From: JAFGRU01 sp016934985
Lineage (GTDB): Bacteria > Desulfobacterota > Desulfuromonadia > Desulfuromonadales > JAAYDE01
DNA length: 64,000 bases
Assembly: GCA_963665045.2 (NCBI GenBank)
Contig: CAXXJQ010000005.1
Location: 111,647 to 175,646 of the forward strand
Direction of reading: 5' to 3'
Every line of letters starts with the position of its first letter. Position 1 is the first letter of the stretch. Shown here piece by piece: positions 51,448-59,497 of this stretch. The notes below the pieces were generated by a model. It made no database searches, was not told the origin of the DNA, and saw only the letters and a program-made list of their open reading frames with translations. A program made the position numbers and the translations under genes.

Positions 51448-51995
51448 AAATTATCAAGACCTTAAGGATTCCAGCCGTCTGCGTAGGGTTCCTGGTCGCA
51501 TTGTCAGGGTGCCTGCCCGGATCCTATTACGGAGGGGAGAATCGTTTTGGCGACAAATGGGAGGCCGTAACAGAAAATAAGGCTCCAGCCGAGACTTTAT
51601 TCTCCCGCTTTTATTATCTGAAACAGTTGTCGCACGAAGATCGTAACGGGGAATATAATAAAGCTCTGGAAAAACTCGAGCAGAAGCCCGATATTTTCTG
51701 GCATCTTGAAGCCCTTTACCTTGCCGTCCTGACCGGCCATCCGCAAAAGGGAACCGCATTGATGTCAGCCCTAAAGGAAGAGATCGAAAAACCTAAGTTT
51801 GAAAATGATTATGAATTGAAGGGGGTAGTCGGCCTCCTTGAACTCCTGCTTAAACAAAAAAACGAGATTATTTTTACCCAAAAGCTGCTCGAAGAGGAAA
51901 AAGACAAATCCAGTCGCTTGGCACATCAATTGAAAGAACTTAAAAATATTGAAAAAATCATACATGAAAGAGAAACAAGCAAAGAAAATGAATGA
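51444..51995 (+). CDS. qseG: QseG/YfhG-like lipoprotein
   Basis: 183 residues. The signal ends in Leu-Ser-Gly-Cys23, a lipobox. The mature part is helical with a C-terminal coiled coil (Leu-Leu-Glu-Glu-Glu-Lys...Leu-Lys-Glu-Leu). In E. coli the gene between glrK and glrR encodes the outer-membrane lipoprotein QseG, which binds the kinase periplasmic domain. Similarity here is mainly position, lipoprotein nature and helical build; sequence identity looks low. ATGA overlap with glrK and overlap with glrR indicate one operon. Confidence 0.72.
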   Translation: MKIIKTLRIPAVCVGFLVALSGCLPGSYYGGENRFGDKWEAVTENKAPAETLFSRFYYLKQLSHEDRNGEYNKALEKLEQKPDIFWHLEALYLAVLTGHPQKGTALMSALKEEIEKPKFENDYELKGVVGLLELLLKQKNEIIFTQKLLEEEKDKSSRLAHQLKELKNIEKIIHERETSKENE

Positions 51996-53415
51996 CCGCA
52001 GTAATGTCAAAGAACCACGCCCCCGCATACTGTTGGTAGACGATGATACCGATCTGTTGAGCCTTCTCTCCATCCGTCTCAACGGTGCCGGCTATGAAGT
52101 CTGTGTCGCCGAAAGCGGGGAAGAAGCGATGGCTATATTTTCACTTTTCCGGCCGCACCTGATCCTGACGGATTTACGCATGGAAGGCATGGACGGCCTC
52201 GCTCTGTTCGATACCATCCGGGAAATCAACTCCTCGGTGCCGGTGATCATTCTAACCGCTCACGGCTCCATCCCCGATGCCGTCGCAGCCACCAAGCGGG
52301 GAATTTTTTCTTTTCTAACCAAGCCTCTGAACAGCAAGGCCCTTTTGCGGGATATTGAAAAAGCCCTTGATTTCTGCGGCCTTCGAGGAGAAACAAAAGA
52401 TGGCGAAGGCGAATGGCGCCGCGATGTCATTACCCGCTGTCCTCTGGTGGAAGACCTCCTGAGCAAGGCCTACCTGGCGGCCCAAAGCGGATCAAGCATT
52501 CTCCTGCGGGGGGAAAGCGGGACCGGGAAAGAGGTGTTCGCGCGGGCCATTCATCTGGCCAGCGTGCGCGCCAAACAACCTTTTGTGGCCGTTAACTGCG
52601 GCGCCATACCTGATTCGCTTCTGGAGTCTGAACTTTTCGGCCACGCCAAAGGCTCTTTCACCGGAGCTCTGCACAACTACCCCGGCTTGTTCAAATCGGC
52701 CCACGGTGGGACCCTGTTTTTGGATGAGATCGCCGACATGCCGACCCAACTCCAGGTCAAGTTGCTGCGCGTTCTTCAGGAGAAGCAGATCCGTCCTGTC
52801 GGGTCAACAGCACCTATTCATGTCGATGTCCGAATCATTTCAGCGACCCATCGCAACATCGAAAAAGAGATTGAGGCCGGCAGTTTTCGGGAAGACCTCT
52901 ATTACCGCTTGAATGTCGTTTCCCTGAATCTGCCCGGCCTGTCGCAACGGCGTGAGGATATTCCCTTGCTGGCCAATCACTTTCTCCAGGAACTGGACAA
53001 AAAAACCGGCAAGCATGTCACCAGCTTCTCCCCCGAAGCCATGGAAATTCTGCTTCATGCACCCTGGCCAGGAAACATTCGCCAACTGTTGAATGTCGTG
53101 GAGCAGGCCGTCGCCCTTTCAACAACACCTGTTATCTCCGTTGACCTGGTGAATAACGCATTGGAGCAAAACTCAGAGAAAATCCCGACCTTTAGCGAAG
53201 CCCGGAAAAAATTTGAGCAGGAATACCTGGTGCGACTTCTTAAAATCACCAATGGGAAGGTAACACACGCGGCCCGCCTGGCAGGACGCAACAGAACTGA
53301 ATTCTACAAACTCTTGAACCGGCACCATATCGTTCCCAGCCTGTTCAAAAACCAGGAGGACGGGGCCGCCATTAAGGGTTCTGAATCTTTAAGAGAAGAA
53401 AGTGCCAACTTCTAG
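51988..53415 (+). CDS. glrR: GlrR/QseF-like sigma-54-dependent response regulator
   Basis: About 475 residues. The receiver (1-125) has Leu-Val-Asp-Asp-Asp and the phospho-Asp in Leu-Thr-Asp-Leu-Arg-Met. It contains Ala-His-Gly-Ser-Ile-Pro-Asp-Ala-Val-Ala-Ala-Thr followed by Phe-Ser-Phe-Leu-Thr-Lys-Pro, a run characteristic of GlrR. The AAA+ domain has Gly-Glu-Ser-Gly-Thr-Gly-Lys (Walker A) and Gly-Ser-Phe-Thr-Gly-Ala as the sigma-54 contact loop, with Ser for the usual Ala. A Fis-type HTH lies near 425-445. It should activate promoters of the kind found directly downstream. Confidence 0.9.
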   Translation: MNDRSNVKEPRPRILLVDDDTDLLSLLSIRLNGAGYEVCVAESGEEAMAIFSLFRPHLILTDLRMEGMDGLALFDTIREINSSVPVIILTAHGSIPDAVAATKRGIFSFLTKPLNSKALLRDIEKALDFCGLRGETKDGEGEWRRDVITRCPLVEDLLSKAYLAAQSGSSILLRGESGTGKEVFARAIHLASVRAKQPFVAVNCGAIPDSLLESELFGHAKGSFTGALHNYPGLFKSAHGGTLFLDEIADMPTQLQVKLLRVLQEKQIRPVGSTAPIHVDVRIISATHRNIEKEIEAGSFREDLYYRLNVVSLNLPGLSQRREDIPLLANHFLQELDKKTGKHVTSFSPEAMEILLHAPWPGNIRQLLNVVEQAVALSTTPVISVDLVNNALEQNSEKIPTFSEARKKFEQEYLVRLLKITNGKVTHAARLAGRNRTEFYKLLNRHHIVPSLFKNQEDGAAIKGSESLREESANF

Positions 53416-53440
53416 CCGACGTTTCAACTGCCAGAAAAAT

Positions 53441-53458
53441 CTTCATGGGTTTCAGACA
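53441..53458 (+). promoter_or_regulatory. degenerate GlrR-type site
   Basis: CTTC-N10-GACA: a perfect right half and a two-mismatch left half of TGTC-N10-GACA, 38 bp upstream of the first perfect site centre. Enterobacterial glmY has three such sites, so it is noted as a possible third. Confidence 0.3.
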
Positions 53459-53478
53459 GTTGGAGAACATCAATGCCT

Positions 53479-53496
53479 TGTCTCGTTTTTGAGACA
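53479..53496 (+). promoter_or_regulatory. GlrR-type binding site 1
   Basis: TGTCTCGTTTTTGAGACA, a perfect TGTC-N10-GACA palindrome with 6-bp arms. Its centre is about 169 bp upstream of the sigma-54 -24 element, a normal enhancer distance. Confidence 0.7.
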
Positions 53497-53543
53497 TCAT
53501 AATTGACTGGATATTTAAGGAAAAAGCTTAGCCTCTCCTGATG

Positions 53544-53561
53544 TGTCGTTTTTTTGAGACA
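53544..53561 (+). promoter_or_regulatory. GlrR-type binding site 2
   Basis: TGTCGTTTTTTTGAGACA, a second perfect TGTC-N10-GACA, 65 bp centre-to-centre from site 1 and about 104 bp upstream of the sigma-54 -24 element. The spacer is nearly the same as in site 1. Confidence 0.7.
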
Positions 53562-53655
53562 AAAAGGTCTGTTAATTAAGAAAATACTAGCTTTAGCGAG
53601 GTTCTTTATTTTTTTTCTTGAAATTTTATAAGTTTTTTATAAACAACTAAAAAAA

Positions 53656-53670
53656 GGTACACTGTTTGCT
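53656..53670 (+). promoter_or_regulatory. sigma-54 promoter downstream of glrR
   Basis: GGTACACTGTTTGCT: GG (53656-53657), 10 bases, GC (53668-53669), with the -12 TTTGCT intact and GGTAC in place of GGCAC. The start would be near 53681, giving a ~112-nt leader to the gene at 53793. Confidence 0.65.
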
Positions 53671-53720
53671 GATACTGTTTATGTTAGACATGTCGGTTGC
53701 ATAATCGTATTAAAAACGGA

Positions 53721-53745
53721 AAATATCCTTTTAAAAAGGATATTT
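53721..53745 (+). promoter_or_regulatory. 5' leader hairpin
   Basis: AAATATCCTTTT and AAAAGGATATTT are perfect 12-bp arms around one base. The hairpin lies between the sigma-54 promoter and the next start codon. It has no T-tract, so it is not a terminator; RNA stability or processing is possible. Confidence 0.45.
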
Positions 53746-53792
53746 CCAAAGTTTCTTACTCAACTTCGCTCATGATAGGTTAAGAAAACGAT

Positions 53793-54296
53793 ATGATCCG
53801 TGCTTTGATAATATGTGTACTTGGCGCATTTATGGCAATAGTTGTTTACGCAGGGCAAGTTGGTTATGGGAGGGATGTCCCGGAAGAGAGAATGGAGGCG
53901 CCCAAGGCGGTTCATGAAAGCCAGGTGAAAGGTTATGAGTTTTCCTATCAACTGGTTAACACGGAAGGCCCTTTCGCTTTTTACCGGAATATCCCATATC
54001 AACTAACAGAGCAACTGCGACAAAACCAAGATGTTTTGGAAGGGACACCGAAACCGCAGTTGATACTTTTCATTACCGATGCACTCGGAAATGAAATTGT
54101 TGACGCCAAGGTTAAGTATAAAATCGTAGGCCCCCAAAAAGATATCCTGGAGGCAGGGGGGTTCCCGGTAAAAGGCGGTTATGCCGCAGGTATTTACTGC
54201 ACGGACCCGGGAACTTACAAGATTGAAGCGGAAATCGAACTGTCGGAATACAAAAAAACCCTGGTTGATCGATTCGCTTTTTACAACCAACCCTGA
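53793..54296 (+). CDS. exported protein, YtkA-like fold possible
   Basis: 167 residues. A signal peptide with hydrophobic core 4-18 ends near Val-Tyr-Ala-Gly. The C-terminal ~90 residues are beta-rich with Pro-Gln-Leu-Ile-Leu-Phe-Ile-Thr-Asp-Ala...Gly-Gly-Tyr-Ala-Ala-Gly-Ile-Tyr and Pro-Gly-Thr-Tyr-Lys-Ile. This resembles YtkA-like/FixH-like immunoglobulin folds, but the family is not certain. No Cys/His metal site is evident beyond one Cys. It is the first gene after the GlrR-type sites and sigma-54 promoter. The ribosome binding site is weak. Confidence 0.72.
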   Translation: MIRALIICVLGAFMAIVVYAGQVGYGRDVPEERMEAPKAVHESQVKGYEFSYQLVNTEGPFAFYRNIPYQLTEQLRQNQDVLEGTPKPQLILFITDALGNEIVDAKVKYKIVGPQKDILEAGGFPVKGGYAAGIYCTDPGTYKIEAEIELSEYKKTLVDRFAFYNQP

Positions 54297-54333
54297 CGTT
54301 TTAAACCACTAACAAAGACAATGGGGTAATGAA

Positions 54334-54552
54334 ATGAAAGGTTTTGGGAAAATTCTAATTCTCCTCAGTATCCTTTGCAGCATTCTTCTCGGGGTCCAGA
54401 TTGTCGCCTATTTTGGAGCCAAACTCGGTTTTGCAATACTTTCTCTTCTTTTCATGGGCGGAATTGCTCTGAGCCTGGTTCTGTCGGGTACCAACAACGG
54501 CCAAGAAGACCTTTTTATGGAAGAATTTTTGGAAGATTTCCGCGAAAACTGA
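54334..54552 (+). CDS. small two-helix membrane protein
   Basis: 72 residues: hydrophobic 6-28 and 32-50, then an acidic tail (Glu-Asp-Leu-Phe-Met-Glu-Glu-Phe-Leu-Glu-Asp-Phe). It follows the exported protein by 37 bp and is probably in the same sigma-54-driven unit. No family recognised. Confidence 0.65.
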   Translation: MKGFGKILILLSILCSILLGVQIVAYFGAKLGFAILSLLFMGGIALSLVLSGTNNGQEDLFMEEFLEDFREN

Positions 54553-54815
54553 CATTCAACCCAATTTTTTCCTTTGTAATGTTTATGATGTTCTATTTCC
54601 GCTCAGGGTTATCAAAAAATCCTTCGGGAATGATCTTAATTTTTGATTTTTTATTCTCTCTTCCCCCACCTTGTGTTAAGCTCTCCACATATTGACGTCT
54701 GCCTGAGTATTAACCGCGGCTTAGTAATTCCAGGCGTTTAATAATCGTAATCACGTAAATTTCCGTAACCATACTTCTCCTTTTTGGATCATTGCCAAAG
54801 CAGGAGGTCTTTCTT

Positions 54816-55517
54816 ATGTCCATTAGACGAGTTGTTTTTTTCTTTTGCCTGTTTACTCTGCTTTCTATTCCTGCGCTAGCCGAAACCGGCTATGTTGCCG
54901 ACGAACTGATCATCACCTTGCGTCAAGGTCCGGGGAATCAATATAAAGTTCTCCGCACCCTGAAAACCGGAACCCCCATGGAAATATTGGAAAAAGGAGA
55001 TAACCATTTCCGTGTGCGCATACGCTCCGGTGAGGAAGGTTATGTTCTGAGACAGTACGTCTCTTCCCAAACCCCAAAACCCATCATTATTGCCAACCTG
55101 ACAAAACAGGTGGCCAACCTGGAAAAAAAGATCCAAGAACTGGAAACAAACCGAAATGATTTAAAAAAGTTGCATGTAGATCTTGAGCAAAGCAGTAAAA
55201 CGAACGAGGAAAAGTTGAGTCTGCAGCTTGCCGAACTTGAGGAAAAGTTTCAACAGACAACCAAAAAACTCGAGGCTACCAGTAAAGACTATACCTCTCT
55301 TATGAGTAAATCCGAAAATCTCCTTAGCATCATTGCCGAGCGAGACCAACTGGCGACGGAAAATGAAAAACTTGCGGCCAGAGCTGAGGAACTGAAAATA
55401 GAAAATACCGATCTGCTTCGGACGGGAGTCATCAAGTGGTTCCTGGCCGGGGCGGGGGTACTCTTATTTGGCTGGATTCTGGGCAAGTTATCCAGAAAAC
55501 GCCGAAGCAGTTTTTGA
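54816..55517 (+). CDS. TIGR04211-family SH3 domain protein (YgiM-like)
   Basis: 233 residues from ATG 54816, chosen because AGGAGG precedes it. The signal peptide is cleaved near Ala-Leu-Ala-Glu. A bacterial SH3 domain (about 22-85) includes Leu-Arg-Gln-Gly-Pro-Gly and Gly-Tyr-Val. A long coiled coil (about 95-200) and a C-terminal membrane helix (Trp-Phe-Leu-Ala-Gly-Ala-Gly) with a basic end follow. That layout defines the family, whose role is unknown but presumably at the cell wall. Confidence 0.88.
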   Translation: MSIRRVVFFFCLFTLLSIPALAETGYVADELIITLRQGPGNQYKVLRTLKTGTPMEILEKGDNHFRVRIRSGEEGYVLRQYVSSQTPKPIIIANLTKQVANLEKKIQELETNRNDLKKLHVDLEQSSKTNEEKLSLQLAELEEKFQQTTKKLEATSKDYTSLMSKSENLLSIIAERDQLATENEKLAARAEELKIENTDLLRTGVIKWFLAGAGVLLFGWILGKLSRKRRSSF

Positions 55518-55687
55518 GTTTTCCGTACCATTTGAGGTAACACACCAATTGCTTCACACGCTATTGTTTCGACCCACTCTTTAACCAAACGGGTGGGCAT
55601 GAGATCGCTTCTCACGTCAAAAGAACCAAAGATTCTTTTCTGTCTCCCAAAAACGGGGGGACTGAGAACTTAGGCGCTAAGTCCTCT

Positions 55688-57514
55688 ATGGAGCCATATA
55701 AAAAAAGTCCACTTGCACGAAAAACCATCCCTTTGCTTTTGGTGGGGTTATTGGGCTTAATTATTACCATCGTGGTTTTCTTTGTTGTCCGAGAGAAAGA
55801 AGTCCAGGAAATCAGAAGCAATTTCCATTTTACCGCAAACAGTGTAAATACCGATATCAAGGATATTCTCGAAAGCGATATCGACACCCTGCGACTGATA
55901 GAAGCCTTGTTCCAAGGCTCGGAATTCGTCACGCGCGATGAATTCCAAAAGTTTGTGCAACCGGTCCTGGCGCGGCACCCGCATATCCTTCTCTGTGGCT
56001 GGCTTCCCTCTGTAAAACTCGATGATCGGAAAACTTTCCACCGCAAATTAGGTGAGGAAGGAATTTCGTTGTTTGACGAGGGACGGGAAAACAGCCAGCT
56101 TCCCGAAAATGATGAAGCACGACAGGTTTTTTATCCGGTTTATTACCTTGAAGGTCCGGGGAAGGATAAACTTGGCCTGGGAACCGATATGGCTGATCTT
56201 CCCGAGGTATACCAAGCCTTGGCAAAAGCAGAGAAAACGAGAACCCTGGGAGCCATAAAAATTGACTGGCCCTCCCAGCAGGATAATCAACAAATATATA
56301 TGGTCTTTTTGCCTATTTTCGGAAAAAACTACCTGTTCGAAACCGACAGGCCAAAAAACGACACATCTTTAGGCGGCTTTATCTTCGGCCTTTTCCCGGT
56401 AGCCAATATATTGCAGGAAATTCGGGAAAAACATGACTTGTCGGGCATCAAGATCGATTTTTTCGAGCCGCCCCAAGGCTCCAAAACATTGATCAACCGG
56501 CTCAAAACTCAACAGGGTGAAACGCTGAAGAACCTGGAGGTCTTTAAAATTGGCAACCGTGAACTCCTGATCCGTTCTCAGTCCCTGCCGGGGTATGTTC
56601 CCCAGCGGCTGTCATGGCGGCCAGGCGTCGCCCTGGCTGCAGGAATTTTTTTGGTCGGCCTTCTCCTTATCTATCTCGAACATACTTTTAGACGGACAGC
56701 TCAAATCGAACTGCTGGCAGAAAAACTCTCCGCCGAAGTCGCCGAACGCAAACGGGTTGCCGAAGCCAGGGAAAAGCTGGTGACCGAACTCGAAGCAAAA
56801 AATGCGGAACTGGAGAGGTTCACCTACACGGTCTCCCATGACCTGAAAAGCCCTCTCATCACCATTCGCGGGTTTACCGGCCTTCTGGCTGAAGATGCTC
56901 GCAAAGGAGACACCGAACGGGTTCAGGCAGACGCCACACAGATCAAATCCGCCACGGACAAGATGCAAAGACTTCTGGACGAGCTTCTGGAATTATCACG
57001 CATTGGCCGCTTGGTCAACCCACCCCGAGAAATAGATCTGAACGATCTGATTCAGGAAACTCTGACCATGCTGGGGGGCAGAATCTCCGAAAGCAAGGTG
57101 GAAATCTCCGTTTCGGGCAACCTTCCCGTTATATATGGAGACCGCCCGCGGCTCCTGGAGGTTTTCCAGAACCTGATTGATAATGCTGTCAAGTTTATGG
57201 GGAAGCAACCGACTCCGCGTGTCGAAATCTACGCCGAGAAACATAATGAACACATAAAGTGTTTTGTGTGCGACAATGGGGCCGGAATTCCTGAACGTTA
57301 CAAAAATAAAATCTTTGGTCTTTTTGAACGATTGGATCAAACCTGCGAAGGAACCGGCATCGGCCTGGCGCTGGTTAAGCGTATTGTGGAATTTCATGGT
57401 GGAAGGATATGGGTGGAGTCTGATGGTGAAGGCAAGGGCTCCACTTTTGTATTTACCCTGCCGGCGAAACAGGAAGGAATTTCAGATGAGCAATTTTTAT
57501 GCAATGAAGGGTGA
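55688..57514 (+). CDS. CHASE-domain sensor histidine kinase
   Basis: 608 residues. The first membrane helix is at 15-35. A periplasmic CHASE domain (about 55-275) has Asp-Thr-Leu-Arg-Leu-Ile-Glu-Ala-Leu-Phe and Gly-Trp-Leu-Pro. The second helix is at about 312-332. A short coiled coil leads to HisKA with Thr-Val-Ser-His-Asp-Leu-Lys-Ser-Pro near residue 380 and a full HATPase. There is no HAMP. CHASE domains bind small extracellular ligands. The last 29 bp overlap the receiver gene downstream, a sign that they form one pathway. Confidence 0.9.
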   Translation: MEPYKKSPLARKTIPLLLVGLLGLIITIVVFFVVREKEVQEIRSNFHFTANSVNTDIKDILESDIDTLRLIEALFQGSEFVTRDEFQKFVQPVLARHPHILLCGWLPSVKLDDRKTFHRKLGEEGISLFDEGRENSQLPENDEARQVFYPVYYLEGPGKDKLGLGTDMADLPEVYQALAKAEKTRTLGAIKIDWPSQQDNQQIYMVFLPIFGKNYLFETDRPKNDTSLGGFIFGLFPVANILQEIREKHDLSGIKIDFFEPPQGSKTLINRLKTQQGETLKNLEVFKIGNRELLIRSQSLPGYVPQRLSWRPGVALAAGIFLVGLLLIYLEHTFRRTAQIELLAEKLSAEVAERKRVAEAREKLVTELEAKNAELERFTYTVSHDLKSPLITIRGFTGLLAEDARKGDTERVQADATQIKSATDKMQRLLDELLELSRIGRLVNPPREIDLNDLIQETLTMLGGRISESKVEISVSGNLPVIYGDRPRLLEVFQNLIDNAVKFMGKQPTPRVEIYAEKHNEHIKCFVCDNGAGIPERYKNKIFGLFERLDQTCEGTGIGLALVKRIVEFHGGRIWVESDGEGKGSTFVFTLPAKQEGISDEQFLCNEG

Positions 57515-57947
57515 ACCGCTTTGTTTATTATTGGTAGAGGACAATCCCGCACATGCTGAGTTAGTTATTCGTAGCTTTGAAAACCAGCGAGTAGCAAATA
57601 AAATAAACCATGTCCAGGACGGCGAGGAAGCCTTGGACTATCTCTTCAGAAGAGGAAAATATCAGGATCCGGAAAAATCACCCCGGCCCAATGTCATCTT
57701 GCTGGATTTGCGGCTTCCTAAAATCGACGGTCTGGAAGTTCTTCGCGAAATCAAAAACACCGAGGGGTTGAAGCGTATCCCCGTCGTTATCCTGACGACT
57801 TCCCAAGCCGAAATCGACGCATCGCGGGCCTATGATTACCACGCCAACAGCTACCTGGTCAAACCCCTGGATTTTGAACTCTTCACTAAACTGATGGAGG
57901 AATTGGGCTTTTACTGGCTGGGATGGAACTTCAACCCCTGGTCATGA
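57486..57947 (+). CDS. single-domain response regulator (Rcp1-like)
   Basis: 153 residues; ATG 57486 was chosen for its GGAAGGAA ribosome binding site. The receiver has Leu-Val-Glu-Asp-Asn and the phospho-Asp in Leu-Leu-Asp-Leu-Arg-Leu-Pro. The switch residues are Thr-Thr and the Lys in Val-Lys-Pro. The inserted Asp-Tyr-Leu-Phe-Arg-Arg-Gly-Lys-Tyr loop is typical of phytochrome-partner Rcp1-type receivers. There is no output domain, so it may be a phosphorelay intermediate. It lies between two kinases. Confidence 0.92.
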   Translation: MSNFYAMKGEPLCLLLVEDNPAHAELVIRSFENQRVANKINHVQDGEEALDYLFRRGKYQDPEKSPRPNVILLDLRLPKIDGLEVLREIKNTEGLKRIPVVILTTSQAEIDASRAYDYHANSYLVKPLDFELFTKLMEELGFYWLGWNFNPWS

Positions 57948-57956
57948 AATACAATT

Positions 57957-59459
57957 ATGCCTGAAACCGCCCTCAAAATTTTACTGGTCGAAGATGAACA
58001 AGCTCATGTCGAACTGATTAAGAGAGCATTTTCATCCCGTTCGGGAGAGGTTGTATTCCATATTGCCCACACCCTCAAAGAGGCCTCGGCCCTGCTGAAA
58101 AAGCAGGATTATGATCTGGTACTGCTCGACTTCCTTCTCCCTGACGGCAAGGGGATAGAGCTTCTCCCCGCGAACAAGGAGGAAGCGGCATGCCCCTTCA
58201 TGCTGATGACCAGCCACGGTGATGAGAAACTTGCGGTCGAAGCCCTTAAAGCAGGCGCCCTCGATTACGTGGTCAAATCGGCAGAGAACCTGGGTGCCAT
58301 GCCGATTCTTGTCCAACGTGCCCTGCGCGAGTGGAACCTCATCCAAGAACGCCGCAAGGCTGAGGAAGCGCTGCGACTCAGCGAAGAAAAGTTTCGTACC
58401 ATTGCCGACTACAGCATGGACCTTGGGATCTGGCTGGGAATTTATGGCGAGCTTCTCTGGGCCAACCGCTCCGTCGAACGCATGACGGGTTATACCTTTG
58501 AGGAATGCCTGAAAAAGCAGGACCATATCTTTGCTCTGATCCATGAAGATGACCGGGAGGAAATTCATAAGCTTTTCAGCAAGGCGGTAGCGGAAAAAAC
58601 TTCAGGCACCAATGTACCTTTCCGATTAAAGCGCAAAGACGGCTTCATCCTCTGGGTTTCCATTTCCTGGCAACCAATTTTCAGCAGCAGCAAAGAGTTT
58701 CTTGGCATCAGGGCCAGCATCCGGGACATCCATAAACTCAAGAGTACCCTTGAAAAACTTGAAGACGCCAATCGTGAACTCGATGCTTTCGTCTATACGG
58801 TTTCTCACGATTTGCGTACGCCTCTGACACCGATCATAGGCTATGCCCAGTTATTGCGAAAACAGTACAGCGATAAGCTGGATGACAAGGCCGGCCAATT
58901 TCTTGCGGCCATTGAGCAGCAGGGAGAAAACATGCTTGATCTCCTTGAAGACCTCTTGCGTCTGGCACGAGCCGGTTTTCTGGAGCGCCCCTCAAAACCC
59001 ATCAATGTCGAAACCGTCGTCCGTGAAGTAATCGCCGCCCTCAACGGAAAACTCATGGACAACCAGATCGAAATCCAGGGAGGTTCCCTGCCTACCGTTC
59101 ATCTCCCCAAAACCCTCCTTAACCAGATATTTGAAAACCTGCTTAAAAACGCCCTGACCTATGCCGGGCAAACTGGGCAACCCATCGAAATCGGCGGAGA
59201 CAGAAAAGAAGGGAAAGCCCGTTACTTTGTCCGTGATCATGGACCGGGCATCCCCGACAACGAAAAAACCAAGATTTTCGAGGTTTTTTACCGTGGCGCT
59301 TGCGAGGAACAAACCCAGGGAACAGGAATCGGCCTCGCCACGGTACGCAAAATCGCTCGTCAGTACGGAGGCACAGCCTGGGTGGAGAACACCCCGGGAG
59401 GAGGAGCCACCTTCTGGTTTTCCCTTGAGGACATGCCGGAGCCTAACAGTTTAGCCTGA
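57957..59459 (+). CDS. receiver-PAS-histidine kinase
   Basis: 500 residues, cytoplasmic. An N-terminal receiver (Leu-Val-Glu-Asp-Glu; phospho-Asp in Leu-Leu-Asp-Phe-Leu-Leu-Pro) is followed by a PAS domain (about 140-265). HisKA has Thr-Val-Ser-His-Asp-Leu-Arg-Thr-Pro near residue 283, and a full HATPase follows. It starts 9 bp after the single-domain receiver. It could take phosphate on its receiver from the CHASE kinase and pass on a PAS-modulated output. No DNA-binding output is encoded nearby. Confidence 0.9.
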   Translation: MPETALKILLVEDEQAHVELIKRAFSSRSGEVVFHIAHTLKEASALLKKQDYDLVLLDFLLPDGKGIELLPANKEEAACPFMLMTSHGDEKLAVEALKAGALDYVVKSAENLGAMPILVQRALREWNLIQERRKAEEALRLSEEKFRTIADYSMDLGIWLGIYGELLWANRSVERMTGYTFEECLKKQDHIFALIHEDDREEIHKLFSKAVAEKTSGTNVPFRLKRKDGFILWVSISWQPIFSSSKEFLGIRASIRDIHKLKSTLEKLEDANRELDAFVYTVSHDLRTPLTPIIGYAQLLRKQYSDKLDDKAGQFLAAIEQQGENMLDLLEDLLRLARAGFLERPSKPINVETVVREVIAALNGKLMDNQIEIQGGSLPTVHLPKTLLNQIFENLLKNALTYAGQTGQPIEIGGDRKEGKARYFVRDHGPGIPDNEKTKIFEVFYRGACEEQTQGTGIGLATVRKIARQYGGTAWVENTPGGGATFWFSLEDMPEPNSLA

Positions 59460-59497
59460 TCCAGCCAACATGTCCCCTTGTGGCTCGAAACCAGCAA

